The position numbers and the translations under genes were made by a program. Below, in pieces: positions 25,015 through 33,601 of a DNA stretch of 63,866 nt (the first letter of the stretch is position 1; every line of letters begins with the position of its first letter). The notes below the pieces were generated by a model. It did not search any database, was not told the DNA's origin, and worked only from the letters and a program-made list of their open reading frames with translations. Source of the stretch: Phycisphaerae bacterium (lineage in GTDB: Bacteria; Planctomycetota; Phycisphaerae; UBA1845); assembly GCA_022072505.1 (NCBI GenBank), contig JAJVHU010000028.1, positions 41,442 through 105,307 of the forward strand, in the 5' to 3' direction.

Positions 25015-26211
25015 CTAACTCACCTTCGTCCCCATCGTCAGGATCGGCACCAGCAGCGCGATCGCGATGATGAACACCATCCCGGCCATGCAGACCAGCA
25101 GCACCGGCTCGATGATCCGCACCGCCAGGTCCACCTGCCGCCCCAGCCGCGTCTCGTTCGTGTCCGCGATCTGCACCAGCACCTTGTCCAGCGTGTTGCT
25201 CTCCTCCGCCACCGAGATCATGTCGAGGATGTCCAGCGGAAAAAGCCCCGACTTCGCCAGCGGCGACGACAGCGTGTCCCCCTTGCGCACGCTCTCCTCC
25301 GCGCTCTCGATCTGCTCCGCCAGCAGCACGTTCCCCGCCGAGTCCTTCGAGATGCGCAGCGCCTGAAGGATCGGCACGCCGTTGTGCAGCAGCGTCCCGA
25401 GGATGCGGCAGAAGCGGCACACCGCCACCATCGTGAACACCTTCCCGACCACCGGCAGCTTGAGCTGCGCCTTTGCGATCGTCCGTTGCCCCCCGGGCGT
25501 GCGCCGCAGCGTCGAGTACGCGACGATCACCGCCGCGATCATCCCGATCACGACGATGTAGTAGTCACGCAGAAAGTCCGCCACGCCGAACACCAGGTGC
25601 GTCAGGGCGTTGAAGGTCTCCGGGCGAAGATTGTCCCGCAGCTTCGGCACGACGTACGTGAGCATGAACGTCACCACGCCCGCCCCCGCCGTCACCAGCA
25701 CCGCCGGGTAGATCATCGATCCGATGATCTTCCCGCGCAGCTCCTCCTGACGCTCCGAGAACACCGCGAGACGCGCCAGCACGTCTTCGAGGAACCCGCC
25801 CTGCTCCCCGGCCTTCACCATCGACGACACCAGCGGCGGAAACGCCCTCGGGTGCTTGCCCATCGCGTCGCCCAGCGACATGCCGCCCGCCACGTTCTCG
25901 CGCAGATCCTTCACCAGCAGCGTCAGCGCCGGACTGATCTCCTGCTTCGCCAGCACGTCCAGCGACCGCAGCATCGGCACGCCCGCCCGCAGCAGGTCCG
26001 CGAGCTGGTTGTAGATCATCGTCAGGTGTCGCGTGCGGACCTTCCGTCCGATGCCGCCCGGACCGCTCTGATCCACCCCCTCATCGACCTTCACAGGGTA
26101 GAGCGCCTGCTCGTCCAGCATGCGCATCGCCACCTGGTAGTTCTCAGCCGTGATGACCCCGGTCACCGACTGCCCGCCCGCGTTGTACGCCTTGTATGAA
26201 AAACTCGGCAC
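25015..26211 (-). CDS. gspF: Inner-membrane platform protein GspF/PilC
   Basis: 398 residues, the normal family length. Two copies of the GspF domain are visible (about residues 65-190 and 270-390), each followed by hydrophobic segments (VLVTAGAGVVTFMLTYVV; YYIVVIGMIAAVIVAY; PVLLVCMAGMVFIIAIALL). An N-terminal beta extension (MPSFSYKAYNAGGQ) is typical. The protein anchors the assembly ATPase and pseudopilus in the inner membrane. The start is GTG with GGAAG eight bases upstream. It is the first gene of the secretion cluster here; the ATPase gspE, often directly upstream, is missing, and the preceding gene on this strand is cmk 458 bases away. Confidence 0.95.
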   Translation of the reverse strand: MPSFSYKAYNAGGQSVTGVITAENYQVAMRMLDEQALYPVKVDEGVDQSGPGGIGRKVRTRHLTMIYNQLADLLRAGVPMLRSLDVLAKQEISPALTLLVKDLRENVAGGMSLGDAMGKHPRAFPPLVSSMVKAGEQGGFLEDVLARLAVFSERQEELRGKIIGSMIYPAVLVTAGAGVVTFMLTYVVPKLRDNLRPETFNALTHLVFGVADFLRDYYIVVIGMIAAVIVAYSTLRRTPGGQRTIAKAQLKLPVVGKVFTMVAVCRFCRILGTLLHNGVPILQALRISKDSAGNVLLAEQIESAEESVRKGDTLSSPLAKSGLFPLDILDMISVAEESNTLDKVLVQIADTNETRLGRQVDLAVRIIEPVLLVCMAGMVFIIAIALLVPILTMGTKVS

Positions 26212-26235
26212 TTGCTGTTCTTCCGACTTACACGC

Positions 26236-26486
26236 CCGCTAAAACCGAACCGCGCCCGTAAGGAAGCGCCTCCAACAAACCGAGCCGCGTCGGCAAGGAA
26301 GCGGGGGTATTCCTCATCGCCTGACCGTCCAACTCAAAAAGAACTCCTGACTCGCTTACTTGGCGCAGACCCGCCCCCCGCGCCCCAGCCGTCCGGGGCG
26401 GACCCGCCCGCCGTTCTTTTCTACACTCCGGCGCGCCGCAGGATTGCATCCACCCCCTCAACCGGGCCGCACCCGCAAGAAAGCGG
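26236..26486. repeat. Dispersed palindromic repeats (family 2) in the gspF upstream gap
   Basis: The gap 26212-26669 has no convincing gene. It carries three copies of the GCCGCGCCCGTAAGGAAGCG-type element (about 26241-26270, 26279-26306 and 26460-26486). The same family is seen twice in the 116-bp duplication at 6391-6536 and at 30034. Bases 26560-26605 are the only AT-rich part and are a plausible place for the gspF promoter, though I cannot point to clean -35 and -10 boxes. Confidence 0.7.
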
Positions 26487-26669
26487 CTTCCAACACCTGC
26501 CCACCCCTGCGCCAATTTTCACTGGTAACAATTCAATCCCCTCCCCCCGCATCATTCATCGACGTGATCTCTGATGTAGTTAAAGTCTAAATTGAGAATG
26601 TGTTGGCGGCCATGCCCGCAGAATCACCCCTGGGAATTTGTCGGTCGGACCAACCGGAGATACGGGGCA

Positions 26670-27350
26670 TCACCCGGAATGCGCCGCCGTCCGGCAGCGT
26701 GACCGGACCTCGCCCTCAAGGCGATCGACCACTTCCGACAGCTTCAGGTCCGTCGTGTCGATGATGATCGCCCGACCGGCGGCCAGCAGCGGAAGCCACT
26801 GCCGGGAGTCGATCCCGTCGCGGGTCTGAAGATTCTCGGACACCCACGCGAACGTCACCTCGTGTCCGTCGGCGATCATCTCGTGCATCCGCCGCTCCGC
26901 CCGGCGCTCCAGCGAGGCGTCAAGCACGAAGTGAACGTCCGCGTCGGGAAACACGACGCTGCCTTGATCGCGCCCTTCGGTGACCAGGCTGCCCAGGTCC
27001 GCGGCGATCTCCCGCTGCTTGCGAACCAGCAGATCCCGGATGCCCTGCACTCGCGCCACGAACGCCGTCACTTCGCTCACCCGCGGATCGCGCAGCGCCT
27101 CGCTGACGTCGTGCCCGTCGACGCGCACCCGCGTGTGCGTCGGTCCGCAGTCCACATCGAGCGTTGCAGTCCGCGCAACCTCCAGCAGGTCCGCTTCCTG
27201 GCGCATGTCCGCGCCGCGCTGCAGCGCCGCGTACGCCAGCGCCCGGTACATCGCCCCGGTGTCCAGGTAAGGAATCTCCAGCCGCGCCGCCAGCTTCCGC
27301 GCCGCCGTCGATTTCCCTGAACCCGCCGGTCCGTCGATCGTGATGATCAT
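26670..27350 (-). CDS. cmk: Cytidylate kinase
   Basis: 226 residues, cytosolic. It transfers phosphate from ATP to CMP/dCMP in pyrimidine nucleotide synthesis. The P-loop GPAGSGKST lies at residues 7-15, followed by the CMP-binding YLDTGAMYRALAYAA, the SEVTAFVARVQGIRDLL segment with conserved Arg, the EGRDQGSVVFPDADVHFVLDA strand-loop and the LERRAERRMHE lid. A good ribosome site (AGGAT) precedes the ATG. Nothing is unusual except the somewhat Arg-rich C-terminus. It is upstream of gspF but 458 bases away and is not an obvious part of the secretion operon. Confidence 0.95.
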   Translation of the reverse strand: MIITIDGPAGSGKSTAARKLAARLEIPYLDTGAMYRALAYAALQRGADMRQEADLLEVARTATLDVDCGPTHTRVRVDGHDVSEALRDPRVSEVTAFVARVQGIRDLLVRKQREIAADLGSLVTEGRDQGSVVFPDADVHFVLDASLERRAERRMHEMIADGHEVTFAWVSENLQTRDGIDSRQWLPLLAAGRAIIIDTTDLKLSEVVDRLEGEVRSRCRTAAHSG

Positions 27351-27397
27351 GTTCGGGCGATCCTACCCCTCCGCCACGACGACTCCAACCGCGCCTC

Positions 27398-29065
27398 TCA
27401 CGGCGACTTCAGGGGGAACTTCGACGGGTCGGACCAGAACTCCTTCGGACAGTTCGGGCAGCAGAACCCGATCACGCGGCCCTCATGCACAACGAGGTAC
27501 CGCGCATTGACCGGCGCCCCCGACACCGGACACACCGAATTCACGGGCGTCAGCGCTGCGACCGCTGCGGGCGCGCCCGGCGGAGGCAGATCCCCCGTCA
27601 GCTTGATCTCGCCCTCCGTCTCCAACGCCTCAGCCGCCCCGCCCTCATCCGCGATGATCGTCATGTCCGGCCGCACCGTCCGCATCCGCGCGACCCCTTC
27701 CGCGTCGACCCCCGACCGCCACAAATGCACCCGTCTCAGGGATCGCATCTTCACCAGCGCATCAACCGACGCATCCGTCACCCCCGTCTGCGCCAGGTTC
27801 AGTTCTTCCAGAAGATCCAGCCGCGCCAATTCCGCCGCGCCGACGTCCGTCAACCGCGTTCCACGCAGATCCAGCCGCTTAAGCCTCGACATCGACCCTA
27901 GCAAAGGCGCTACCGCATCCGATGCCGACGATCGCGCCAGCGACAGATCCGCGACGTAGTCCCGCAGCGGTTCAAGCAGCCGCGCGATCCCGGTGTCGTC
28001 GATCGAGGGAGCGGCCGCCGCGAAATCCACCCACAACAGCGCGGTCTCCGTCGACACCGGCGCAACGTGGACCAGGCTCTCCTTCAACTCCGCGACGGCC
28101 TGCGCGGGGGCCGCGCTGTCCGGCTCGGCTTCGACGCCGGCGCCTTGAACGCCGTCCCCGGAGGGGTCAGCCGCCTTCGTCGTCCCGGCTTCAGCGACCG
28201 GCTCCGACGCACCGGACGGCGTCGGTCGCATAAACGCCGCGTCAAACGGCGCCCCTGCCTCGATCCACGCCGCAATCAACGCCTTCTCATGCGCAAGAAG
28301 CTGAGGCTTGCCCTCCGGCGGCATGTGTTCCCGATCCTCTTCCGGAAGGTTGAGTCGGCGGAGCAGCTCGCTTTCCTCGGGCTTGCCCGCCACGTAAAGC
28401 GGTCCGCTCTCCCCCCCGGCGCTGATCGCCTCACGCGTGTGCAGCGCAAGGTCGCCCTTTGTTTTGCTCTCCCCATGACAAGCACCGCAACGGGACGGGA
28501 AAAGAGGAGCAATGTCCCGGTCGAACGTCGCCTCCTCGGATGCAACCGCGGATGCAGCCGCCTGAGGCGACAGCGCCCCGCCGCTGTCTTCGGCCTCATC
28601 CGTCGGAGCAGTTGAACCCGACGTCGCGTCATCGCGCGACGGCGCCTGAAGCGGGACAAGCAGGAACCCCGCGCCGTGCGTCAGCGCCGCCCCGTAATGC
28701 CCGGCGGGGATCATCACGACGACCGTGACAGTTAACGCCGCCAGGTATGCGACGTGCCGGCCTTCCCGGGAGCGCAGAACCGCGGTTGCCACGGCGGATG
28801 CGGCCGTCGCGATGCCGAGCCACAAATGCGCCGTCACCGCATCCGACGCGTACCCCCCGCCCAGATTCAGCACATATCCGGTTCCCGCGGCGAGGACCGC
28901 CGACGCGGCGCTGAACCACGCCAGGGTCCGCGTCGTTTCCAGCGCCGCTCGCCGCCGGCGCAAAGCCGCCGCAACCTCGATCAACGCCAGCGCTGCGAGC
29001 CCCCCGATCGGCAGGTGCAGCACCAGCGGATGCAGGCGACCGAACACTTCAATCCACGGCGACAC
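27398..29065 (-). CDS. Membrane cytochrome c with LRR and YHS/TRASH-like tail
   Basis: 555 residues. The N-terminal 140 residues form about four membrane segments (MSPWIEVFGRLHPLVLHLPI... with conserved His, DUF2231-like). A planctomycete-type cytochrome c domain follows, with a haem site CGACH near residue 198 and MPPEGKPQL as the likely Met ligand region. Then come leucine-rich repeats (LKRLDLRGTRLTDVGAAELA; LLEELNLAQTGVTDASV). The C-terminal segment CPVSGAPVNARYLVVHEGRV...CCPNCP looks like a small metal-binding YHS/TRASH domain. The GTG start has GGGAGG six bases upstream. The fusion suggests a membrane-anchored periplasmic redox protein with a metal-sensing tail; the partner is unknown. 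Confidence 0.8.
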   Translation of the reverse strand: MSPWIEVFGRLHPLVLHLPIGGLAALALIEVAAALRRRRAALETTRTLAWFSAASAVLAAGTGYVLNLGGGYASDAVTAHLWLGIATAASAVATAVLRSREGRHVAYLAALTVTVVVMIPAGHYGAALTHGAGFLLVPLQAPSRDDATSGSTAPTDEAEDSGGALSPQAAASAVASEEATFDRDIAPLFPSRCGACHGESKTKGDLALHTREAISAGGESGPLYVAGKPEESELLRRLNLPEEDREHMPPEGKPQLLAHEKALIAAWIEAGAPFDAAFMRPTPSGASEPVAEAGTTKAADPSGDGVQGAGVEAEPDSAAPAQAVAELKESLVHVAPVSTETALLWVDFAAAAPSIDDTGIARLLEPLRDYVADLSLARSSASDAVAPLLGSMSRLKRLDLRGTRLTDVGAAELARLDLLEELNLAQTGVTDASVDALVKMRSLRRVHLWRSGVDAEGVARMRTVRPDMTIIADEGGAAEALETEGEIKLTGDLPPPGAPAAVAALTPVNSVCPVSGAPVNARYLVVHEGRVIGFCCPNCPKEFWSDPSKFPLKSP

Positions 29066-29152
29066 GACGCAGCCTCCCGGACGCCCCCGAGTCCGCGCCC
29101 CCGCGCCGACTCGGAACCGCGGGCATGTTCTCTCAGGAAGCGGGCGTCGCGG

Positions 29153-30001
29153 TCAAGGCGCGGTCTTGTTTCCGTCCGCCGGCGCTGAAGGCGATGCCGC
29201 AGCGGGAACCTCGAACGTCAGCGACGTCCACGTGCTGCGCCAGTCCTCCTTGCCGCCTTCATTGCGTCGCATGTAGACGCTGGTGAACATCCACGTTCCC
29301 GGCGCATCCAGCGTCAACGCGACCTTGCCCTCGGAATCCGTCCGCGCCGACTTCGGCGCCGCCTCGGTCTGCCCCGCGCGCCACGCTTCGACCTGCACGC
29401 CGCCGAGCGGCTTCCCGTCCTGCAAGACCTGGACCGTCAGGCGCTCGCCCGGTTTCTTCGCCCACGGATCCTGAAGCGGGACAATCTCCAGCGGCAGGCC
29501 CGCGATCCGGTCAAACCCCTGCGTCTCGCTTTCGCCGACGCGAAGCAGGCATTTCACGCTGCGCGAGTACGCCTCCGTCCCGGCTTTCGCGGATTCGCCT
29601 CGCTTCGCACGCTCCTCAATGACGTGGTCGAGCCCTTCCTCCTTCAGATACGCCTCGAACTTCGCGGCCTCAAGTTCGATCGTCGAAGGTCGGCCCACGT
29701 ACACGATCGTCGCGGCGCCGGGTGTCGTCGCCCGCGTCACCCCTGCCGGATCATCCCCGCTTCGCCCCACCACCGGTTTTCCGCCGCCGGCGCCAACCAG
29801 CTCGAACCGCTCGATACGATCGTCGTTCCGCGCCACCGGCTCACCCTTGAAATGATCGCCCACCTGGAGCCGGACGTGGATCGCCTCCCCCGACGCGGGG
29901 AAATACGTCGAAGGCTCGATCCAGAAATCATGCGCCAACGCCGCGCTGGAAAGCACCGTCACCGCGACCAACGCTCCGCCGCATCCGCCTAACTGGGTCA
30001 T
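29153..30001 (-). CDS. DUF4198-family secreted protein
   Basis: About 282 residues from the ATG giving MTQLGGCGGA, which has GGAGAGGAAG directly upstream. The signal peptide ends near ALAHDFWIEPSTY; mature proteins of this family begin with the same HDFW motif. Two beta-sandwich segments follow, the second (VQVLQDGKPLGGVQVEAW...DSEGKVALTLDAPGTWMF) resembling bacterial carboxypeptidase-like or NikM-type domains. DUF4198 proteins are linked to metal uptake, but metal binding is not shown here. A longer frame begins 26 codons upstream inside a family 2 repeat and is unlikely. Confidence 0.85.
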   Translation of the reverse strand: MTQLGGCGGALVAVTVLSSAALAHDFWIEPSTYFPASGEAIHVRLQVGDHFKGEPVARNDDRIERFELVGAGGGKPVVGRSGDDPAGVTRATTPGAATIVYVGRPSTIELEAAKFEAYLKEEGLDHVIEERAKRGESAKAGTEAYSRSVKCLLRVGESETQGFDRIAGLPLEIVPLQDPWAKKPGERLTVQVLQDGKPLGGVQVEAWRAGQTEAAPKSARTDSEGKVALTLDAPGTWMFTSVYMRRNEGGKEDWRSTWTSLTFEVPAAASPSAPADGNKTAP

Positions 30002-30033
30002 GTCTTCCTCTCCTGTTTTAGACGCGGTTGCAA

Positions 30034-30059
30034 AGCCGAGCCGCGCCTGCAAGGAAGCG
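30034..30059. repeat. Family 2 palindromic element
   Basis: A single copy of the GCCGCGCCCGTAAGGAAGCG-type element (here with CCTGC in the middle). It sits in the gap 30002-30474 between the DUF4198 start and the DUF4331 stop. That gap holds only this element, the inverted repeat pair at 30170 and the nested palindrome at 30262. Confidence 0.65.
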
Positions 30060-30169
30060 TTCTTGTTTCGCGCCCCCAATAAGATCGTTCATAAACGTCT
30101 CAAGATCGCTCCGGCCTCCCGGCGAACCCCGCCTCGACCCCTAAAGTAGAACCGCAGAATCCTTGACCC

Positions 30170-30224
30170 GAGCCGCGTGGCTTCAGCCCGCGCGAAGCCT
30201 CGCGCGGGGTAAACCCCGCGGCTC
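30170..30224. repeat. Inverted pair of family 1 REP-like elements
   Basis: GAGCCGCG at the left end is matched by CGCGGCTC at the right end, with internal arms around CAGCCCGCGCGA and TCGCGCGGGG. Two family 1 elements in opposite orientation give a mosaic palindrome of the kind called BIME in enterobacteria. Confidence 0.8.
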
Positions 30225-30261
30225 AGCGCGGATCATTCATGCTGCATTCCTATCATAGAGC

Positions 30262-30338
30262 AAGGATCGACCGCCGCCCGGCGAGTTCCCGCAGGCGGCG
30301 CGGCCTGCGGGAACTCTACGCGAGCGGGGTCGATCCTT
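30262..30338. repeat. Nested double palindrome downstream of the DUF4331 gene
   Basis: The outer arms are AAGGATCGACC (30262-30272) and GGTCGATCCTT (30328-30338). The inner arms are AGTTCCCGCAGG (30284-30295) and CCTGCGGGAACT (30304-30315), separated by eight bases. Both pairs are perfect. It lies about 140 bases past the stop of the minus-strand DUF4331 gene. It could form a transcript hairpin, but it lacks a T-run. Confidence 0.8.
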
Positions 30339-30474
30339 CATCCGCGACTCAGGCCCACCCCTGTGCCCGAGTCGCCTGCCGTCCTCCACGGAATCAGCGA
30401 CCTCGAAATCGCACGCCGGACCTGCAAGGTCTTGTCATGCCGGCGCGATGACGACTCGCCCTCGTTGCGGAGCG

Positions 30475-31944
30475 TCACGGCGTGTTGTTCGGCGACCCCG
30501 GCAGCGGCGTCGTCAGATACGGAAACGCATTCGAGAAGTAGCTCGAATCCACGAACGCTCCGTCCGTGAAAGGCAACTGTCCGGACGGCGCGTCCTTCAG
30601 CGGAAGCAGCACGCCCATCGCGACCCGCAGCGCTGCGTCCACCACGTCGTCCCCGGGACGCCGGCCGTTCGGGAAGCCCGCCAGATCGCCGCCGAGCACC
30701 CCGAGGTTGCTCTGGCTGCCCGCCGGCGTCGGCGACACCTCGAGGTTCAACCGCTGCATCTCCCCGACCGCGCCGTTGGCGTTCAGACCGTCGATGCCCG
30801 TCACGAACACCGCCACCAGGTCGTCGCGCGGGATCGCCGTCGGCGCCCGGACCCCGAGGTCGAAGAAGAGGATCTCGAGCACCGCGGGCAGCGTCGGATG
30901 CGTCACGTACGTCGCAAACTGCGCCAGGTCGTCCTTCGGCTCGGACGCGTTGAAGCGGTTCTTGTCCCGCAGCCCGATCACGACTTCGTTCACGAGGGGC
31001 ATCGACAACCGCGACACCTGCACATACTCCCCGTTCTCCTTCGACGGGTTCTCGAAGCTGGCGTTCGTCTTCAGGCGACGCTTCTTCGGCAGACTCGCCG
31101 TCGTCCACGCTCCGATGACGCCGTTGCCCTCCCCGCGCAGGCACGAGATCGGCAGTTCAAGGATCAACGACGTGACGTTGGCGTCGGCCAGATCGTCCGC
31201 CTCCGCGTCCGGCGCGCCGACCGGGTTGGTAATGTTCACCAGGTCGAACGTCTCGCCGAGGTTGACCACGAAAGGATCCTTGCGCTGACCGACGAACATC
31301 CGCCCCTGACCGGAACAGCCGGGAATCCCGATGTTGTAGACGTGCCGGGCCGCGTATTTCTCGTACTGCGGCAGCGTCTTGTTGCCGACGTTGTCCAGCG
31401 GCTTGATGAACGTCATCGCGCCGGTGTCGAAGTTCCACACCGGAACGGCGTCGCCGTCCCGCCGGTCGCCGCGGATCATGTTCACCGTGTACGATTCCAC
31501 GACGTTCAGCGCGGAGTTGTCCTCGCCCGTGATCGGACCGACCGCCAGAAACGGAACCGCGACGCTCTGCCGGTTGTCGCCCGATCCGATCGGGAGGCGG
31601 ATGTCGCGCAGCTCATTGTTGAACCGGAACTGGAACGTGATATCCTCGAAGGCGTCGCCGTTGTTGTCGATGTGAATCTCGTAGATCGCCTCGGGATCCA
31701 TCTGAAAGTAGTTCGGTCCGCCGTAAGGCTGCTGCAGCGGCACGTAGTTGGCGACCAGCACCACGTAATCCTCGCGCCCCGGCTCGTACGCCCGGAACAC
31801 GTAGAAATCCGTCGCGTCCACCTTCGGATGCTCGGTGACATACGGCGCTTCGCGGTGGCTGGACGCCCACGCCCCGCCCGCTCCGATCACCGCCGCCAAC
31901 GCGCCGGCCCGCAGCCTGCGCATGCTCATCATTCCCTTTCTCAT
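30475..31944 (-). CDS. DUF4331-family secreted protein
   Basis: 489 residues. The signal peptide ends near AWASSHREAPYV; the SSHREAP start of the mature protein is the hallmark of DUF4331. The body has the family pattern: DATDFYVFRAYEPGR, IDNNGDAFEDITFQFRF, and a long beta-rich region. The function of the family is unknown; members are often near ECF sigma factors and TPR proteins. The ATG has AAGGAGG six bases upstream. The gene is divergent from the ECF sigma/anti-sigma pair across a 278-base gap, so it may be that pair's target; no matched promoter boxes could be identified. Confidence 0.88.
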   Translation of the reverse strand: MRKGMMSMRRLRAGALAAVIGAGGAWASSHREAPYVTEHPKVDATDFYVFRAYEPGREDYVVLVANYVPLQQPYGGPNYFQMDPEAIYEIHIDNNGDAFEDITFQFRFNNELRDIRLPIGSGDNRQSVAVPFLAVGPITGEDNSALNVVESYTVNMIRGDRRDGDAVPVWNFDTGAMTFIKPLDNVGNKTLPQYEKYAARHVYNIGIPGCSGQGRMFVGQRKDPFVVNLGETFDLVNITNPVGAPDAEADDLADANVTSLILELPISCLRGEGNGVIGAWTTASLPKKRRLKTNASFENPSKENGEYVQVSRLSMPLVNEVVIGLRDKNRFNASEPKDDLAQFATYVTHPTLPAVLEILFFDLGVRAPTAIPRDDLVAVFVTGIDGLNANGAVGEMQRLNLEVSPTPAGSQSNLGVLGGDLAGFPNGRRPGDDVVDAALRVAMGVLLPLKDAPSGQLPFTDGAFVDSSYFSNAFPYLTTPLPGSPNNTP

Positions 31945-32222
31945 TCCTGTCCTCCTTTTGTGACTGAAAGTTTCCCGGCGGTCATCACCGACGAGGTTCG
32001 TCCGGGATTACGCGGCAGGTTTCACGGCGGATTCATTCATCGCGCGAACGAGGCGGAAGAGGGGGCGACAGGACAAGCATTGCCGAGTCGGCCGTGAACC
32101 CACCCGTGTCCTTTTTTTCTTTTTTTCAGGAATCCGGGTTGCCGTCTGCCGCGTATACCGGGTTGAGGGTCGGCGTTTTCCAGAAAAGACAGATACGGCT
32201 GGCGGGAGAAGCACAAAGGGAT

Positions 32223-32828
32223 ATGATCTTCTGGCGCAGTCCGGAGTCCCGGAGCGGAACATTGCACGTCAGCGACACCTTGATCCCCGACGAGACCTTG
32301 TTGAAACGCGTCGCCGCCCGCGACTCGGAGGCGTTCTCATGTCTGTATGACCGCTGCGCAGGCCGGGTCTACGCTTTCATCCTGCGCCTGGTCGGCCCGT
32401 CCGGCGACGCCGAGGACGTGCTTCAGGAGACGTTCTGCCAGGTCTGGGCGCAGGCCGACCGGTATTCGCCGGACCGGTCGGCGCCGCTGGCGTGGGTGCT
32501 TCTGATCGCCCGATCCCGCGCGTTGGACCACCTGCGGCGCCGGCGCGTGCGCGCTTCGGTTTCGCAGATCGAGAGTCCGCTGGTCTGCGACGACGTGGCT
32601 GAAATCCACGAATTGAACGAGTCCCGCCGCAGTGCCGGAGAGGCTTTGCGGCGCCTGCCTTCGGAGCAGTCGCGCCTCATCACCCTGGCGTTTTACGGCG
32701 GCCTGACGCATGAACAGATCGCCCGGCGCGAGTCTCTCCCCCTCGGAACCGTGAAGACCCGGATCCGTCGCGGGATGCTCAGCCTGAAGGAAACCCTCGA
32801 CGCGGAGGTGACCAAGCCTTGCACATGA
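32223..32828 (+). CDS. ECF sigma factor (ChrR-partner type)
   Basis: About 201 residues from the ATG giving MIFWRSPESR. A longer frame starts 43 codons upstream, but that part has no sigma homology. Region 2 is clear (LYDRCAGRVYAFIL then DAEDVLQETFCQVW), followed by WVLLIARSRALDHLRRRR. Region 4 is clear too (LRRLPSEQSRLITLAFYGGL, HEQIARRESLPLGTVKTRI). The stop overlaps the next start as ATGA, so it is coupled to its anti-sigma factor. It directs RNA polymerase to a stress regulon. ChrR-type partners respond to singlet oxygen or related oxidants in the best-known cases. Confidence 0.9.
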   Translation: MIFWRSPESRSGTLHVSDTLIPDETLLKRVAARDSEAFSCLYDRCAGRVYAFILRLVGPSGDAEDVLQETFCQVWAQADRYSPDRSAPLAWVLLIARSRALDHLRRRRVRASVSQIESPLVCDDVAEIHELNESRRSAGEALRRLPSEQSRLITLAFYGGLTHEQIARRESLPLGTVKTRIRRGMLSLKETLDAEVTKPCT

Positions 32829-33472
32829 GCCCGGAACATCCGATCGGTGATTCTCAGGAACTGGCCGCGCTTTATGCCGCGGGCGCGATGTCGCCCGCCG
32901 AATCCGCGGAGTTCGAGCACCACCTCGTCGCCGGCTGCGAACGCTGCCGGTCGCAGCTTCTCGCGCTGTCGCCCGTCATCGAGCACCTCGCCGCGGGCTC
33001 TCCCGACGTCACCCCCGGCCCTGACGTCAAGGGCCGGATTCTGAGTCGCATCGCGAAGGCGCCGACGGCGCACATCGCCGAGCCCGCGCCGGCGCCGAGT
33101 CCCCAGGTCTGGAAGAACTGGAGCGGAGAGGACGAGGTTCCAGGCTGGTACATCAAGCGCCACAGCGAGACGGACTGGCAGTCGATCGGCATCGAGGGCA
33201 TCCACGTCCGCCGCCTTTTTCTCGATCCTGAGCGGAACCAGATCACGATGCTGGTCCGGATGGCGCCCGGCGCGGAGTACCCCCGGCACATCCACGACGG
33301 TCCGGAGGAATGCCTCGTCCTCGAAGGCGATCTTTATGCCGGCGACACCGTGTTCCGGAAGGGCGACTACCAGCGGATGAGTCCCGGCAGCCGGCACGCC
33401 GTCCAGGGCACGCGCCACGGCTGTCTTCTGCTGATTGTCTCGTCCCTGTCCGACGAACTCGAACACGACTAG
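32825..33472 (+). CDS. ChrR-like zinc anti-sigma factor with cupin domain
   Basis: 215 residues from the ATG that overlaps the sigma stop; a TTG two codons earlier is also possible. The N-terminal anti-sigma domain has the zinc motif H-x4-C-x2-C (HLVAGCERC). A Pro/Ala-rich linker follows, then a C-terminal cupin domain with metal ligands (PRHIHDGPEECLVLEGDLY... then SPGSRHAVQG). In ChrR the N-terminal zinc domain binds the sigma factor and the cupin senses the oxidant. All expected residues are present, so it is probably active. Confidence 0.88.
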   Translation: MSPEHPIGDSQELAALYAAGAMSPAESAEFEHHLVAGCERCRSQLLALSPVIEHLAAGSPDVTPGPDVKGRILSRIAKAPTAHIAEPAPAPSPQVWKNWSGEDEVPGWYIKRHSETDWQSIGIEGIHVRRLFLDPERNQITMLVRMAPGAEYPRHIHDGPEECLVLEGDLYAGDTVFRKGDYQRMSPGSRHAVQGTRHGCLLLIVSSLSDELEHD

Positions 33473-33489
33473 GCAAGCCGCGGGCTTGC
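33473..33489. repeat. Short perfect palindrome after the anti-sigma gene
   Basis: GCAAGCC-GCG-GGCTTGC begins right after the stop codon. It looks like a degraded family 1 element and may act as a weak transcript end. Confidence 0.5.
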
Positions 33490-33601
33490 GTCCGCGCGGT
33501 CCCTTGTTACGGCTCAATTCAACCCGCGCAGCGGCTCATGCACGCCCGATGTCGCCCGCGCGGGTTTCCCGGATCGGGGGGCTCTCGTAGCATCCCCCGC
33601 C

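Noticed and set aside
30448..32097. Plus-strand frame opposite the DUF4331 gene
   Set aside because: Arg/His-rich shadow. DUF4331 has a clear signal peptide, the SSHREAP motif and a strong ribosome site.
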